From an uncultured Candidatus Melainabacteria bacterium (GTDB lineage: Bacteria > Cyanobacteriota > Vampirovibrionia > Gastranaerophilales > Gastranaerophilaceae): a stretch of 14,306 nucleotides of DNA. The DNA is taken from contig CAKUQA010000006.1 of assembly GCA_934675225.1 (NCBI GenBank), forward strand, positions 1-14,306. Reading direction: 5' to 3'. The notes beneath the pieces are model-generated. The model had not been told where the DNA came from and did not search any database. It saw only the letters and a program-made list of their open reading frames with translations. Positions 1 through 6,869 of the stretch are shown in pieces. Within the stretch, counting starts at the first letter, position 1. Every line of letters begins with the position of its first letter. The translations under genes and the position numbers were made by a program.

Positions 1-6
1 TTGTTT

Positions 7-591
7 TTATGTAATTCCGAGTTTTTGAGCAACTTCATTGTCAGATGGTTCGTGTCCCAATTCAAAAGACAAGGTTGTGTACGCTTTTTTATATTTTCTT
101 ATTTTTTCTGTCATGTGTACAGGTATTCTTATTGTTCTTGAATTGTTTGAAATTGCTCGAATAATTGTTTGTTTAATCCACCAAGTTGCATAGGTAGAAA
201 ATTTAAAATTTTTGGAATAATCAAATTTTTCTGCAGCTTTAATTAGCCCGAGTGAACCTTCTTGAACTAAATCCATGAATAATACTCCCTGACCTATATA
301 TTTTTTTGCAATACTAACTACAAGACGTAAATTTGCTTGTACTAATTTCCTTTTTGCTATGTCGGCTTGAGTAACTTCTCCTTCTTTTATTTGTTTGCCT
401 AGGCTTTTTTCTTCTTTAGAATTTAATAATTTGATTTTTCCGATATCTTTCAAGTACATTTGTAAAATATCGTCATCATTCGATATTGAATTAAATGTTT
501 TAGGTTCTTCATTTTCTTCTGTATCAAAGTCAATAAAATTAATGTTTTCTATATAGTCTTGTTTAAAATCTTTGTATAAATCCACAGCCAT
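7..591 (-). CDS. RNA polymerase sigma factor, sigma-70 RpoD/SigA-like, stops within region 3
   Basis: Directs RNA polymerase to promoters. Residues about 40-70 match region 1.2 ([17 protein letters not shown]). Residues about 79-155 are a complete region 2: core-binding and -10 recognition helices, with [17 protein letters not shown] and the melting/-10 motif [24 protein letters not shown] (152-160) opens region 3. The protein then stops at residue 194, inside region 3.1 ([10 protein letters not shown]). Primary-type sigmas normally continue about 120 residues through regions 3.2 and 4, which contact the -35 element. The next in-frame codons after TAA read Lys-Gln, so GIT-stop-KQ resembles the family pattern GITEKQ and suggests a point nonsense change. 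A frameshift or a natural short sigma cannot be excluded, because only six bases follow. The start is the ATG preceded by AGAAGGG eight bases upstream. It is divergent from the PHP gene. The family is certain; whether it is intact is not. Confidence 0.88.
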   Translation of the reverse strand: MAVDLYKDFKQDYIENINFIDFDTEENEEPKTFNSISNDDDILQMYLKDIGKIKLLNSKEEKSLGKQIKEGEVTQADIAKRKLVQANLRLVVSIAKKYIGQGVLFMDLVQEGSLGLIKAAEKFDYSKNFKFSTYATWWIKQTIIRAISNNSRTIRIPVHMTEKIRKYKKAYTTLSFELGHEPSDNEVAQKLGIT

Positions 592-652
592 AAAGTATCC
601 CTTCTCTTAAAAAAAATAAATCTTCAATATTCTTGACGAAAGATTGTAAATT

Positions 653-680
653 TTGTTTCAAAGTCTTTTTTGTGTAAAAT
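653..680 (+). promoter_or_regulatory. Predicted promoter of the PHP gene, leaderless type
   Basis: TTGTTT (653-658) and TAAAAT (675-680) are separated by 16 bases. The ATG begins eight bases after the -10 element, about where transcription should start, and there is no Shine-Dalgarno site before it. Inferred from sequence only; the -35 match is modest. Confidence 0.4.
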
Positions 681-687
681 GTAAAAT

Positions 688-1848
688 ATGGGAATTATTA
701 ACGAAAAAGATTTTATAAATAGAATTAAAAATTTTGATGCATACGCTTTTAAAGCTGGAGAAAGACGAGATATTGCCGTTCTTGATTCGCATGATTTCAG
801 ATATCTTGAAAATGGAAAATTTAAAGCAAATTTACATGTACATACTCGGTATTCTGATGGCGAAATGACAATTAAGGAGTTATTTGGTTTTGCAGAAGAT
901 ATTGCAAAATCAAATCCAGAGTTTATTACGGCAATAACAGATCACGATACAATTGATGGTGATAAAGAGGCTGTTGAACTTATAAAAGATTATAAGCATG
1001 CAAATATTTGTCTGGGAGTTGAGATTTCTACAGTTGGAATAAATTTCCCAAATCAGACAAAGCCTTTACAAATTCATTTACTTGTTTATGGAATTAATCC
1101 AAATGATAGAGTTTTGGATGATTATTTAAAAAATAAACGAGAATTAAAATTACAATTAGCAAAAGATACTATTTGTAAATTGGATAAAGCTTTGCCACAG
1201 TACAAATTTACACTTGAAGAAGCTGCAAAGTGCCATGCCATGGTTTTAAAAGGAGAGGACGAAGTTGCTCATCCTTTGAAAAAATATACATCAGGAAAAA
1301 TTTTGCTTGATTATTATTTTCCTAATTCTGATTTTTCTTATGAAAAACCTATTTATAAGTATAAATATTTATTCAAGGGGAAAGAGCCTTATCATTTTAC
1401 GTATAAAAAAGCTCTTGAATTATATGTAGGGCATGAACTACCTCCAATATCAGAAGAAGTTGAACAAAAAATTCAAATAGCCAGAGAAATTTATTTGAAA
1501 GCTCATCCGTCAATCGGTAATATGTTGGAACCGTTTTCGTCTTTTGAAGATGCTGTAAAATTTGTTTCAAATTTAGACTCTGGAGTTATGTCTATTGCTC
1601 ATCCTGCAAGAATAAAGGCATATTGTCCGGAGTTTTATGACTATTTATTTGAACATTTTAAGACCGCTGGTGGAGAAAAAGCTATGTTTTATGAAGGATT
1701 TTACCAATCTTATGAAGGTAAATATTTTCAAGAATGGAAATCTGTAATAGATAAATCCGCAGCAAAATATGGTTTATTGAAAACCGGAGGTTTGGATTCG
1801 CATGGAAAAAGTTTGGTTGTTAGATGCCCGAGAAAGGATAATGTATGA
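688..1848 (+). CDS. PHP-domain metal-dependent phosphoesterase
   Basis: Predicted cytoplasmic hydrolase of the PHP (polymerase and histidinol phosphatase) fold. All nine usual ligands of the trinuclear metal centre can be placed: H50 and H52 with D57 (HVHTRYSDG), H86 (TDHDTIDG), E112 (GVEIS), H130 (IHLLVYGI), H305 (SIAHPAR), D370 and H372 (GGLDSHG). It is therefore probably active. Family members cleave nucleoside 3',5'-bisphosphates, histidinol phosphate or nucleic-acid ends; the substrate here cannot be told. At 386 residues it is longer than the usual 270-290. The extra length lies between H130 and H305, where about 150 residues rich in Lys, Tyr and Glu match no motif I know. The ATG has no Shine-Dalgarno site and sits where transcription should begin. 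The stop overlaps the start of the next gene (ATGA), implying co-translation. Fold call is firm; function is open. Confidence 0.85.
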   Translation: MGIINEKDFINRIKNFDAYAFKAGERRDIAVLDSHDFRYLENGKFKANLHVHTRYSDGEMTIKELFGFAEDIAKSNPEFITAITDHDTIDGDKEAVELIKDYKHANICLGVEISTVGINFPNQTKPLQIHLLVYGINPNDRVLDDYLKNKRELKLQLAKDTICKLDKALPQYKFTLEEAAKCHAMVLKGEDEVAHPLKKYTSGKILLDYYFPNSDFSYEKPIYKYKYLFKGKEPYHFTYKKALELYVGHELPPISEEVEQKIQIAREIYLKAHPSIGNMLEPFSSFEDAVKFVSNLDSGVMSIAHPARIKAYCPEFYDYLFEHFKTAGGEKAMFYEGFYQSYEGKYFQEWKSVIDKSAAKYGLLKTGGLDSHGKSLVVRCPRKDNV

Positions 1849-2270
1849 AAAAGTTCTTTCTATTAATGATTTTACTTTTGACTGCAAGTATGGCAAGTGC
1901 TAGTGATACCGGTTATGTCAGTCCGGAATCTTATGCGATTAATGAGGCTGATATGGTTGATTATTTTGATGTTCCTGCTCCAAGAAGGTTAAATATTGAT
2001 GAGTTGGATAAGCCGGTCAAATTAAATAAAACATCTCAGGAGCAAACAGAAACCAATTCTTCTTCTCAAAAAGTGAAACGCGCAAAAGGAGAAAAGAAAC
2101 CTTATGAAGAACGTGCTATTTATAAGGCTGCAAAATGGTGGACAACCCAGACATACAAGTTTGATGACCCTCATCATGGTGAAAAACATGAAATAAAGGT
2201 TAAAGCTCGAGAAGAATACGAAAAACAACAGGCAGAGAAAATTAACCAAGCTAAAAGTAATAATTATTAA
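1845..2270 (+). CDS. Small exported basic protein of unknown function
   Basis: I do not recognise a family. Residues 1-19 form a clear Sec signal peptide: MKK, then a hydrophobic run of Leu, Ile and Met, then an A-S-A site predicting cleavage after A19. There is no lipobox cysteine. The mature part is about 122 residues: an acidic first stretch (to about residue 55), a Ser/Thr/Gln linker, then a strongly basic C-terminal half. That half has a tryptophan pair (KAAKWWTTQTYKF), a DPHHGEKH segment and a Lys/Glu/Gln-rich, probably helical tail. It has no cysteine, so no disulfides. The start codon overlaps the PHP stop (ATGA) and AAAGGA lies about seven bases upstream, so translation is likely coupled. 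A periplasmic or surface location is inferred from the signal peptide alone. It is a real gene given the signal peptide and coupling. Confidence 0.72.
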   Translation: MKKFFLLMILLLTASMASASDTGYVSPESYAINEADMVDYFDVPAPRRLNIDELDKPVKLNKTSQEQTETNSSSQKVKRAKGEKKPYEERAIYKAAKWWTTQTYKFDDPHHGEKHEIKVKAREEYEKQQAEKINQAKSNNY

Positions 2271-2346
2271 TAAAATTGGCTCTATGTCGCAAAAATTTTT
2301 GTTTTAATGTTTTTATCTATATAGTAAGTGATTTTAGAAAGTTATT

Positions 2347-4161
2347 ATGTCGTTAAGTGTAAAAAAGATAGATAATTTAAATATTAAACAAACAAATTTC
2401 AAAGGAGCTGAAACAAAGGATACTCCAAAGCCAAAAGACGAAAATGAAGAAAAATCGTTTTTAGAAAGAAATAAAGTTGCTTTGACTGCATTGGGAGCGG
2501 TTGGCGTAGCCGCAATTGCAATTGCTACTCATCGTTCATTCAAACATAAAGATGTTTCGTCAAGAAAATTATTTGACAGTTTTAAGGATGATTTATCTAA
2601 ACTTGGCGAAAAAGGCGATGCAACATCTATTATAAATGGTATTTTATCTAAGAATGATGATAAATTAAAATTTGATGCAATCGGACACTTATTAAATACT
2701 GAAAGCAAATATATAAATTCTAATAACTGGGAAAGCATGTTTAATGTTTTGACAGAACTGAAACCTTCTGAAAAAATTAAACAAGAACGAATTAGTTCTC
2801 GTTTAAATGTTTTGTTTGAAACAATAGCCAAAAAAGATATTGTATCTCCAGAGGTTTTGGATAAGATAATTTCCAAGCTAACAAATATTTCAGAAGATTC
2901 TAAGTTGAATCTAAGTCAAAAAATAATAGATAATTCAAGTAGAAACCCTAAGATAAAGCTTAATAAAGCACAAATAAAGAATATGTTGAATATTTTAGAT
3001 GGCGTTAAGCAAGAAAAATTTGATTACAGAATAGGTGATATTGTTTATTTAAAAGAGCAATCTGTTTCAAATTTAAGATATGATTATTATAATAAATATT
3101 TTACAGATGGAAAAGTTGATGAAACTTTTATAAATGATTTAAGTAAAGTATTTGAAAGTAAGAATTTAAACGAAGAACATAAACTTAAGTTAGTTGATGA
3201 TATTTATATTTCAACATTTGTAAGAGATATTAGTGGTAATCAGGTTAAAGATAGCAATATCAATAAAGATAGTATACAACTGGTTAAGACAATGTTGAAG
3301 TTTACTGCTAACAGCAAACAGGAAATGTTTCCTGGTGGTTTAAGAAATATAAGTAGAGCAGAGCTTGGAAGTAAACTTTTATCAAAAGCAGATTTGTTTG
3401 ATTCATATAATATCTTTTCAACAGAAGAAAAGTATAATATTGCGAAAAAATTAAAAGGAATGCTTAATGACGAAATTAAATCAAATGCAGGAATGTTTGG
3501 TGCGCATAGTATAAATGATATTTATATAAAAGAGTTAAGTTATAAAAATCAATTGTTTATGAAAGAAAATGCTGCAACAGCTTCTGTTGATGATATTGCA
3601 AAGTATGTTGATGAGATGCTTGCCGGTTATAAAGAAGCTAAAGAAGGTTTTGTAAAAGGTTCTTTTAGCGATACGCTTGATGAATTACTTTTACAACAAA
3701 AATTTGAACTTTTCTTTCTTGATATGTATATTCAGTTAGCGGAACGCCAAATAAAATCAGCATTTGAATTAAATTTTGAAAAAACTAAAAATATTGATGG
3801 TATCATTAATAAAATAAAAAACTTTAGTGAAAAAACTTTTGGAACAAATTATGAAAAATATAAAAACAAATCATCAAATGGTGGTTCAAAATTTGATTAC
3901 GAAAGTTTCTGTAGTGATAAAGTAAAAGATGCAAAATCTGTATTGACAAAATATTTGAATAAAGACGACAAATTAAAAGAATTTGCAGATGTTTTAAATA
4001 GTGATAAATTAGATGCAAAAACATTGAAAAATATTAAGCGTCGCCTTGCTATAAAATATCATCCGGATAAAGCAAAGGATGATGCGGAAAGAAATGAATA
4101 TACCAAAATTTTCCAACAAATTAATAATGCTATTGAAATATTGGCAAGTAAGGTAAAATAA
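2347..4161 (+). CDS. Membrane-anchored protein with C-terminal J-domain (DnaJ-like)
   Basis: A 604-residue protein with three visible parts. Residues 1-40 are hydrophilic and contain NFKG at 17-20, an N-terminal style I associate with Gastranaerophilales proteins. Residues about 44-60 (VALTALGAVGVAAIAIA) form one Ala/Gly-rich membrane segment. Residues about 65-535 are a charged, Lys/Asp/Asn-rich, mostly helical region with no family I recognise. The last 55 or so residues are a J-domain: a leading helix, KNIKRRLAIKY, the HPD motif at 572-574, then EYTKIFQQINNAIEIL as helix III. J-domains stimulate the ATPase of DnaK/Hsp70. The positive residues just after the membrane segment (HRSFKHK) suggest that the C-terminal part faces the cytoplasm, where DnaK is. 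It lacks the Gly/Phe and zinc regions of true DnaJ, so it is a specialised co-chaperone or a J-domain borrowed as an adaptor. It stands alone as a transcription unit. The J-domain call is strong; the role is unknown. Confidence 0.8.
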   Translation: MSLSVKKIDNLNIKQTNFKGAETKDTPKPKDENEEKSFLERNKVALTALGAVGVAAIAIATHRSFKHKDVSSRKLFDSFKDDLSKLGEKGDATSIINGILSKNDDKLKFDAIGHLLNTESKYINSNNWESMFNVLTELKPSEKIKQERISSRLNVLFETIAKKDIVSPEVLDKIISKLTNISEDSKLNLSQKIIDNSSRNPKIKLNKAQIKNMLNILDGVKQEKFDYRIGDIVYLKEQSVSNLRYDYYNKYFTDGKVDETFINDLSKVFESKNLNEEHKLKLVDDIYISTFVRDISGNQVKDSNINKDSIQLVKTMLKFTANSKQEMFPGGLRNISRAELGSKLLSKADLFDSYNIFSTEEKYNIAKKLKGMLNDEIKSNAGMFGAHSINDIYIKELSYKNQLFMKENAATASVDDIAKYVDEMLAGYKEAKEGFVKGSFSDTLDELLLQQKFELFFLDMYIQLAERQIKSAFELNFEKTKNIDGIINKIKNFSEKTFGTNYEKYKNKSSNGGSKFDYESFCSDKVKDAKSVLTKYLNKDDKLKEFADVLNSDKLDAKTLKNIKRRLAIKYHPDKAKDDAERNEYTKIFQQINNAIEILASKVK

Positions 4162-4185
4162 GATTATAAAAATTTTGGGTAATAT

Positions 4186-4214
4186 TTGAAAAATTTTTAT
4201 ATTTTTAATATAAT
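4186..4214 (+). promoter_or_regulatory. kdsA promoter, near consensus and leaderless
   Basis: TTGAAA (4186-4191), a 17-base spacer, and a perfect TATAAT (4209-4214). Only six bases separate the -10 element from the kdsA ATG at 4221, so the expected start of transcription falls on the A of the start codon. No Shine-Dalgarno site is present. This is the best-supported promoter in the window. Confidence 0.75.
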
Positions 4215-4220
4215 CTTGAT

Positions 4221-5042
4221 ATGAGTATAAAGAAAATAAAATTGAGAGACTTTGAAATTGGTGGCGACAAGTTAACTATTATTGCCGGTCCTTGTGCTGC
4301 TGAAAGTCAAGAAATCCTTGATGAAACAGCTCAAGGTTTAAAGGAAATTACAAAAAAATTAGGCATTAATTATATTTTCAAGTCGTCTTTTGACAAGGCT
4401 AATCGTTCTTCTATTTATTCTTATAGAGGTCCGGGGATGGAAAAAGGTCTTGAAATGCTTCAAAATGTTAAGAATAAATTTGATTTGCCGATTGTGACAG
4501 ATATTCATACACCTGATCAGGCGGAACCTGTTGCAAAAGTTGCCGATATTTTACAAATTCCAGCTTTTTTGTGCAGGCAGACGGATTTGTTAGTTGCTGC
4601 GGCAAAAACCGGTAAAATTGTTAATATTAAAAAAGGACAATTCTTAGCTCCGGATCAAATGGGGAATTTGGTTAAAAAAGTTGAAGAATGTCAAAATGAG
4701 CAAATTTTATTGACTGATAGAGGAAGTTCTTTTGGTTACAACAATTTAGTTGTTGACTATAGAGGTATTCCTATTATGCAAAAATTTGGTTATCCTGTAG
4801 TATTTGATGCTACTCACAGTGTTCAACTTCCTGGAGCAAACGGCACTTCTTCCGGAGGTGATAGAACATTTGTTCCTCCGCTTGCGAAAGCAGCTATGGC
4901 AGTTGGTGCGGATGCGTTATTCTTTGAGGTTCACCCTGATCCTGATAATGCAAAATCAGATGGACCTAATATGGTACCTCTTGATAAAGCAGAAGAATTA
5001 TTTAAAATTTGCAAAGAAATTTTTGAATTGGTGAGAGCATAA
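4221..5042 (+). CDS. kdsA: 3-deoxy-8-phosphooctulonate synthase (Kdo-8-phosphate synthase)
   Basis: Condenses phosphoenolpyruvate with D-arabinose 5-phosphate to give Kdo 8-phosphate, the precursor of the Kdo that links lipid A to the LPS core. It is a 273-residue, full-length, cytoplasmic TIM-barrel enzyme. Family signatures are GPCAAES, FKSSFDKANRSS, IPAFLCRQTDLL, GQFLAPDQM, DRGSSFGYNNLVVD and FDATHSVQ. C25, H199, E236 and D247 fall at a constant offset of 14 from the metal ligands C11, H185, E222 and D233 that I recall for the Aquifex enzyme. This places it in the metal-dependent class, not the E. coli class with Asn at the cysteine position. It has its own strong promoter and overlaps the downstream hydrolase by one base (TAATG). 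No other Kdo gene lies in the window. Confidence 0.95.
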   Translation: MSIKKIKLRDFEIGGDKLTIIAGPCAAESQEILDETAQGLKEITKKLGINYIFKSSFDKANRSSIYSYRGPGMEKGLEMLQNVKNKFDLPIVTDIHTPDQAEPVAKVADILQIPAFLCRQTDLLVAAAKTGKIVNIKKGQFLAPDQMGNLVKKVEECQNEQILLTDRGSSFGYNNLVVDYRGIPIMQKFGYPVVFDATHSVQLPGANGTSSGGDRTFVPPLAKAAMAVGADALFFEVHPDPDNAKSDGPNMVPLDKAEELFKICKEIFELVRA

Positions 5043-5659
5043 TGATTATAAAGCAATTTGTAGCAGGTTTAATTGAAAATAATATGTATCTTGTTGTTGA
5101 TGAAAAAACTCGAGATGCAGTTGTTATTGATGCTCCTGCAGATATTTCCGAATTGCATAAAGTTATTAAAGAACTTGGCGCAAATGTTAAGTATATTCTT
5201 ATTACTCACGGGCATTTTGACCACATTATGGGGTTAAGTTCTTTAAAAAAATCTTTGGATGCTCCGTCTGCAATTTGTAAAGAAGATCTTGTAATTTCTG
5301 ATAATGTAAATGAATTCACAAGACTTTTTGGAGTACCGGATATAACTCCTCCAACTTATGAAAAATTTGTTAAAGATGGTGATGTGTTAGAAGTTGGTGA
5401 AATGAAAATCAATGTTATTCAGACTTCAGGACATACAGAAGGTGGAGTTTGCTATCTAATTGATGATAACTTGTTCTCCGGAGATACTTTATTTAAACAA
5501 AGTGTTGGTAGGACAGATTTGTTCGGCGGTAATTTTGAAAAAATTAAACATAGTGTGAAAGATATTTTGTTTAATTTGGATGAAAATATTAAGGTTTTCC
5601 CTGGGCATGGTCCAATGACCACAATAGCTTATGAGAAAAAATATAATGAGATAATTTAA
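5042..5659 (+). CDS. Metallo-beta-lactamase-fold hydrolase, glyoxalase II-like
   Basis: A 205-residue cytoplasmic hydrolase of the metallo-beta-lactamase superfamily. The two-metal site is complete: T-H56-G-H58-F-D60-H61 (the HxHxDH motif), H131 in SGHTEGG, D148 in FSGDTLF and H189 in VFPGHGP. The layout and the segment SVGRTDLFGGN match the short glyoxalase II-like (YcbL-type) subgroup, which hydrolyses thioesters or related substrates. Without the long C-terminal substrate domain of classical glyoxalase II, the natural substrate is uncertain. The ATG shares its A with the kdsA stop (TAATG), so translation almost certainly depends on ribosomes finishing kdsA. No biochemical link to Kdo synthesis is evident, and the pairing may simply be co-expression of housekeeping genes. 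Confidence 0.88.
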   Translation: MIIKQFVAGLIENNMYLVVDEKTRDAVVIDAPADISELHKVIKELGANVKYILITHGHFDHIMGLSSLKKSLDAPSAICKEDLVISDNVNEFTRLFGVPDITPPTYEKFVKDGDVLEVGEMKINVIQTSGHTEGGVCYLIDDNLFSGDTLFKQSVGRTDLFGGNFEKIKHSVKDILFNLDENIKVFPGHGPMTTIAYEKKYNEII

Positions 5660-5666
5660 TAACACA

Positions 5667-5686
5667 TTCTCTCAATTTTGAGAGAA
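5667..5686. other. Inverted repeat after the hydrolase gene
   Basis: TTCTCTCAA and TTGAGAGAA form a 9-bp perfect dyad around TT, starting 8 bases after the stop codon. No run of T follows on either strand, so it is not a typical intrinsic terminator. It may stabilise the 3' end of the kdsA-hydrolase mRNA, or be a protein site upstream of the pheS promoter. Confidence 0.5.
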
Positions 5687-5693
5687 ACAAGAA

Positions 5694-5722
5694 TTGTACA
5701 CAACAGATGTTAGTGTTACAAA
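5694..5722 (+). promoter_or_regulatory. Predicted pheS promoter with extended -10
   Basis: TTGTAC (5694-5699), a 17-base spacer, and TACAAA (5717-5722) preceded by TGT, giving an extended -10. Transcription would start near 5729. The mRNA would begin almost directly with the small dyad TGGGTT-G-AACCCA (5732-5744), then the Shine-Dalgarno site GAGAAGG (5751-5757), seven bases before the ATG. Confidence 0.5.
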
Positions 5723-5764
5723 TTCAGAAAATGGGTTGAACCCAAACAAAGAGAAGGTAACAAA

Positions 5765-6799
5765 ATGAAAGAACAATTAGAAAAAATATTTGCAAATGCA
5801 ACAGAGGACTTAGCAAAAGCTTCTTGTATAAATGATATTGAAGAAATTAGAAGTAAGTATTTGAGTCGTAAAGGTGAATTCAATGAGATAAAGAAAAATC
5901 TTAAAAATTTATCTAATGATGACAAGAGAATTATTGGCTCTTTAGCAAACGAAATTACCAAAAAGCTTGAAGAAGGTTTGAAAGCTAAACATGAGGAATT
6001 TTATAGAAAAGAATTAAATGAAAAATTGAAGCAAGAAAGAATTGATGTGACTCTTCCTGGGCAATATACTCAGATAGGGCGTGTTCATCCTTTGACTTCT
6101 ACTACAAATGAAATTACTGCAATTTTCCAAAGTTTAGGTTTTTCTGTAGTCCCTCAAGCGAATGCTCCGGAAGTTGAAACAGAATACTTTAACTTTGATG
6201 CGTTAAATGTTCCGAAAGATCATCCGGCTCGTGATGTACAAGATACTTTCTATACAGAAATTGCTAAAAATGTTGTTTTGAGAAGTCAAACCTCAAATGC
6301 TCAAATTCATGCTATGGAAGGTAAAAATCCTCCAATTAGAATTATTTCTCCGGGACGTGTTTATAGAAATGAAAATATCAATGCCCGTAAAAACAACTTT
6401 TTCCACCAAATTGAAGGGCTTTATGTTGATAAAGATATCACTTTTGGTGATTTAAAAGGTGTTTTGAATGAATTTATCAGAACATATTTTGGAGCAAGCA
6501 GACCAACAAGATTTAGAAGCAGTTTCTTCCCGTTTACAGAACCTTCTGCAGAAGTAGATGTTCAATGTATAATGTGTGAAGGCAAAGGCTGTAGAACCTG
6601 TTCCGGTACCGGTTGGTTAGAGGTATTGGGTTGTGGCATGGTTGATCCGAACGTTCTTCGTGGTGTCGGAATTGATCCGGATGTTTATACCGGTTTTGCT
6701 TTCGGTATGGGAGTAGAACGTTTAGCGATGTTAAAATATGCAATTGATGATATAAGACTATTTTTCAATGATGATGTAAGATTTTTGAAACAGTTTTAA
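5765..6799 (+). CDS. pheS: Phenylalanine-tRNA ligase alpha subunit
   Basis: Catalytic subunit of the alpha2-beta2 enzyme that charges tRNA-Phe. The 344 residues are full length: an N-terminal coiled-coil arm (about 1-90) for tRNA contact, then a class II synthetase core. Visible motifs are VLRSQTSNAQIHAME, GRVYRNE.INARKN..FHQIEGL (motif 2), FFPFTEPSAEVDV, and GMGVERLAM (314-322, motif 3). Four cysteines, C268 and C271 (CIMC) with C276 and C279 (CRTC), form the metal-knuckle-like loop also seen in Bacillus-type PheS and absent from E. coli. The start is well supported by GAGAAGG seven bases upstream. An intrinsic terminator follows 20 bases after the stop and no pheT is adjacent, unlike the usual pheST operon. 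The partner must be elsewhere in the genome. Confidence 0.96.
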   Translation: MKEQLEKIFANATEDLAKASCINDIEEIRSKYLSRKGEFNEIKKNLKNLSNDDKRIIGSLANEITKKLEEGLKAKHEEFYRKELNEKLKQERIDVTLPGQYTQIGRVHPLTSTTNEITAIFQSLGFSVVPQANAPEVETEYFNFDALNVPKDHPARDVQDTFYTEIAKNVVLRSQTSNAQIHAMEGKNPPIRIISPGRVYRNENINARKNNFFHQIEGLYVDKDITFGDLKGVLNEFIRTYFGASRPTRFRSSFFPFTEPSAEVDVQCIMCEGKGCRTCSGTGWLEVLGCGMVDPNVLRGVGIDPDVYTGFAFGMGVERLAMLKYAIDDIRLFFNDDVRFLKQF

Positions 6800-6818
6800 G
6801 TACGATTAAAAAAAGATA

Positions 6819-6844
6819 AAAAAGACCTCATTTGAGGTCTTTTT
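6819..6844 (+). terminator. Intrinsic terminator after pheS
   Basis: AAAAAGACCTCA and TGAGGTCTTTTT pair over 12 bp around a TT loop. The GC-containing half is GACCTCA/TGAGGTC and the stem runs into a U-tract. The A-tract on the 5' side would also let it act on the opposite strand. It ends the pheS transcript before the flavoprotein gene. Confidence 0.88.
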
Positions 6845-6869
6845 GTGAATATGAGGATGTTTAAATTAT

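Noticed and set aside
2022..2249. Open frame on the minus strand opposite the small exported protein
   Set aside because: It is Phe/Leu/Cys-rich, as expected from the complement of Lys/Glu-rich coding sequence, and lies wholly within a gene that has a signal peptide and coupled start.
2290..2301. CAAAAATTTTTG followed by TTTTAATG as a terminator after the exported protein gene
   Set aside because: The stem is almost only A-T pairs with no loop. In DNA this AT-rich it is likely chance.
2529..2876. Open frame on the minus strand inside the J-domain gene
   Set aside because: It is a shadow of the long plus-strand frame, with Ser/Leu-rich composition and no Shine-Dalgarno site.
5660..5764. T-box or leader-peptide attenuator controlling pheS
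   Set aside because: The spacer is about 105 bases with no T-box consensus, no specifier-loop structure, no Phe-rich small frame and no terminator before the ATG.
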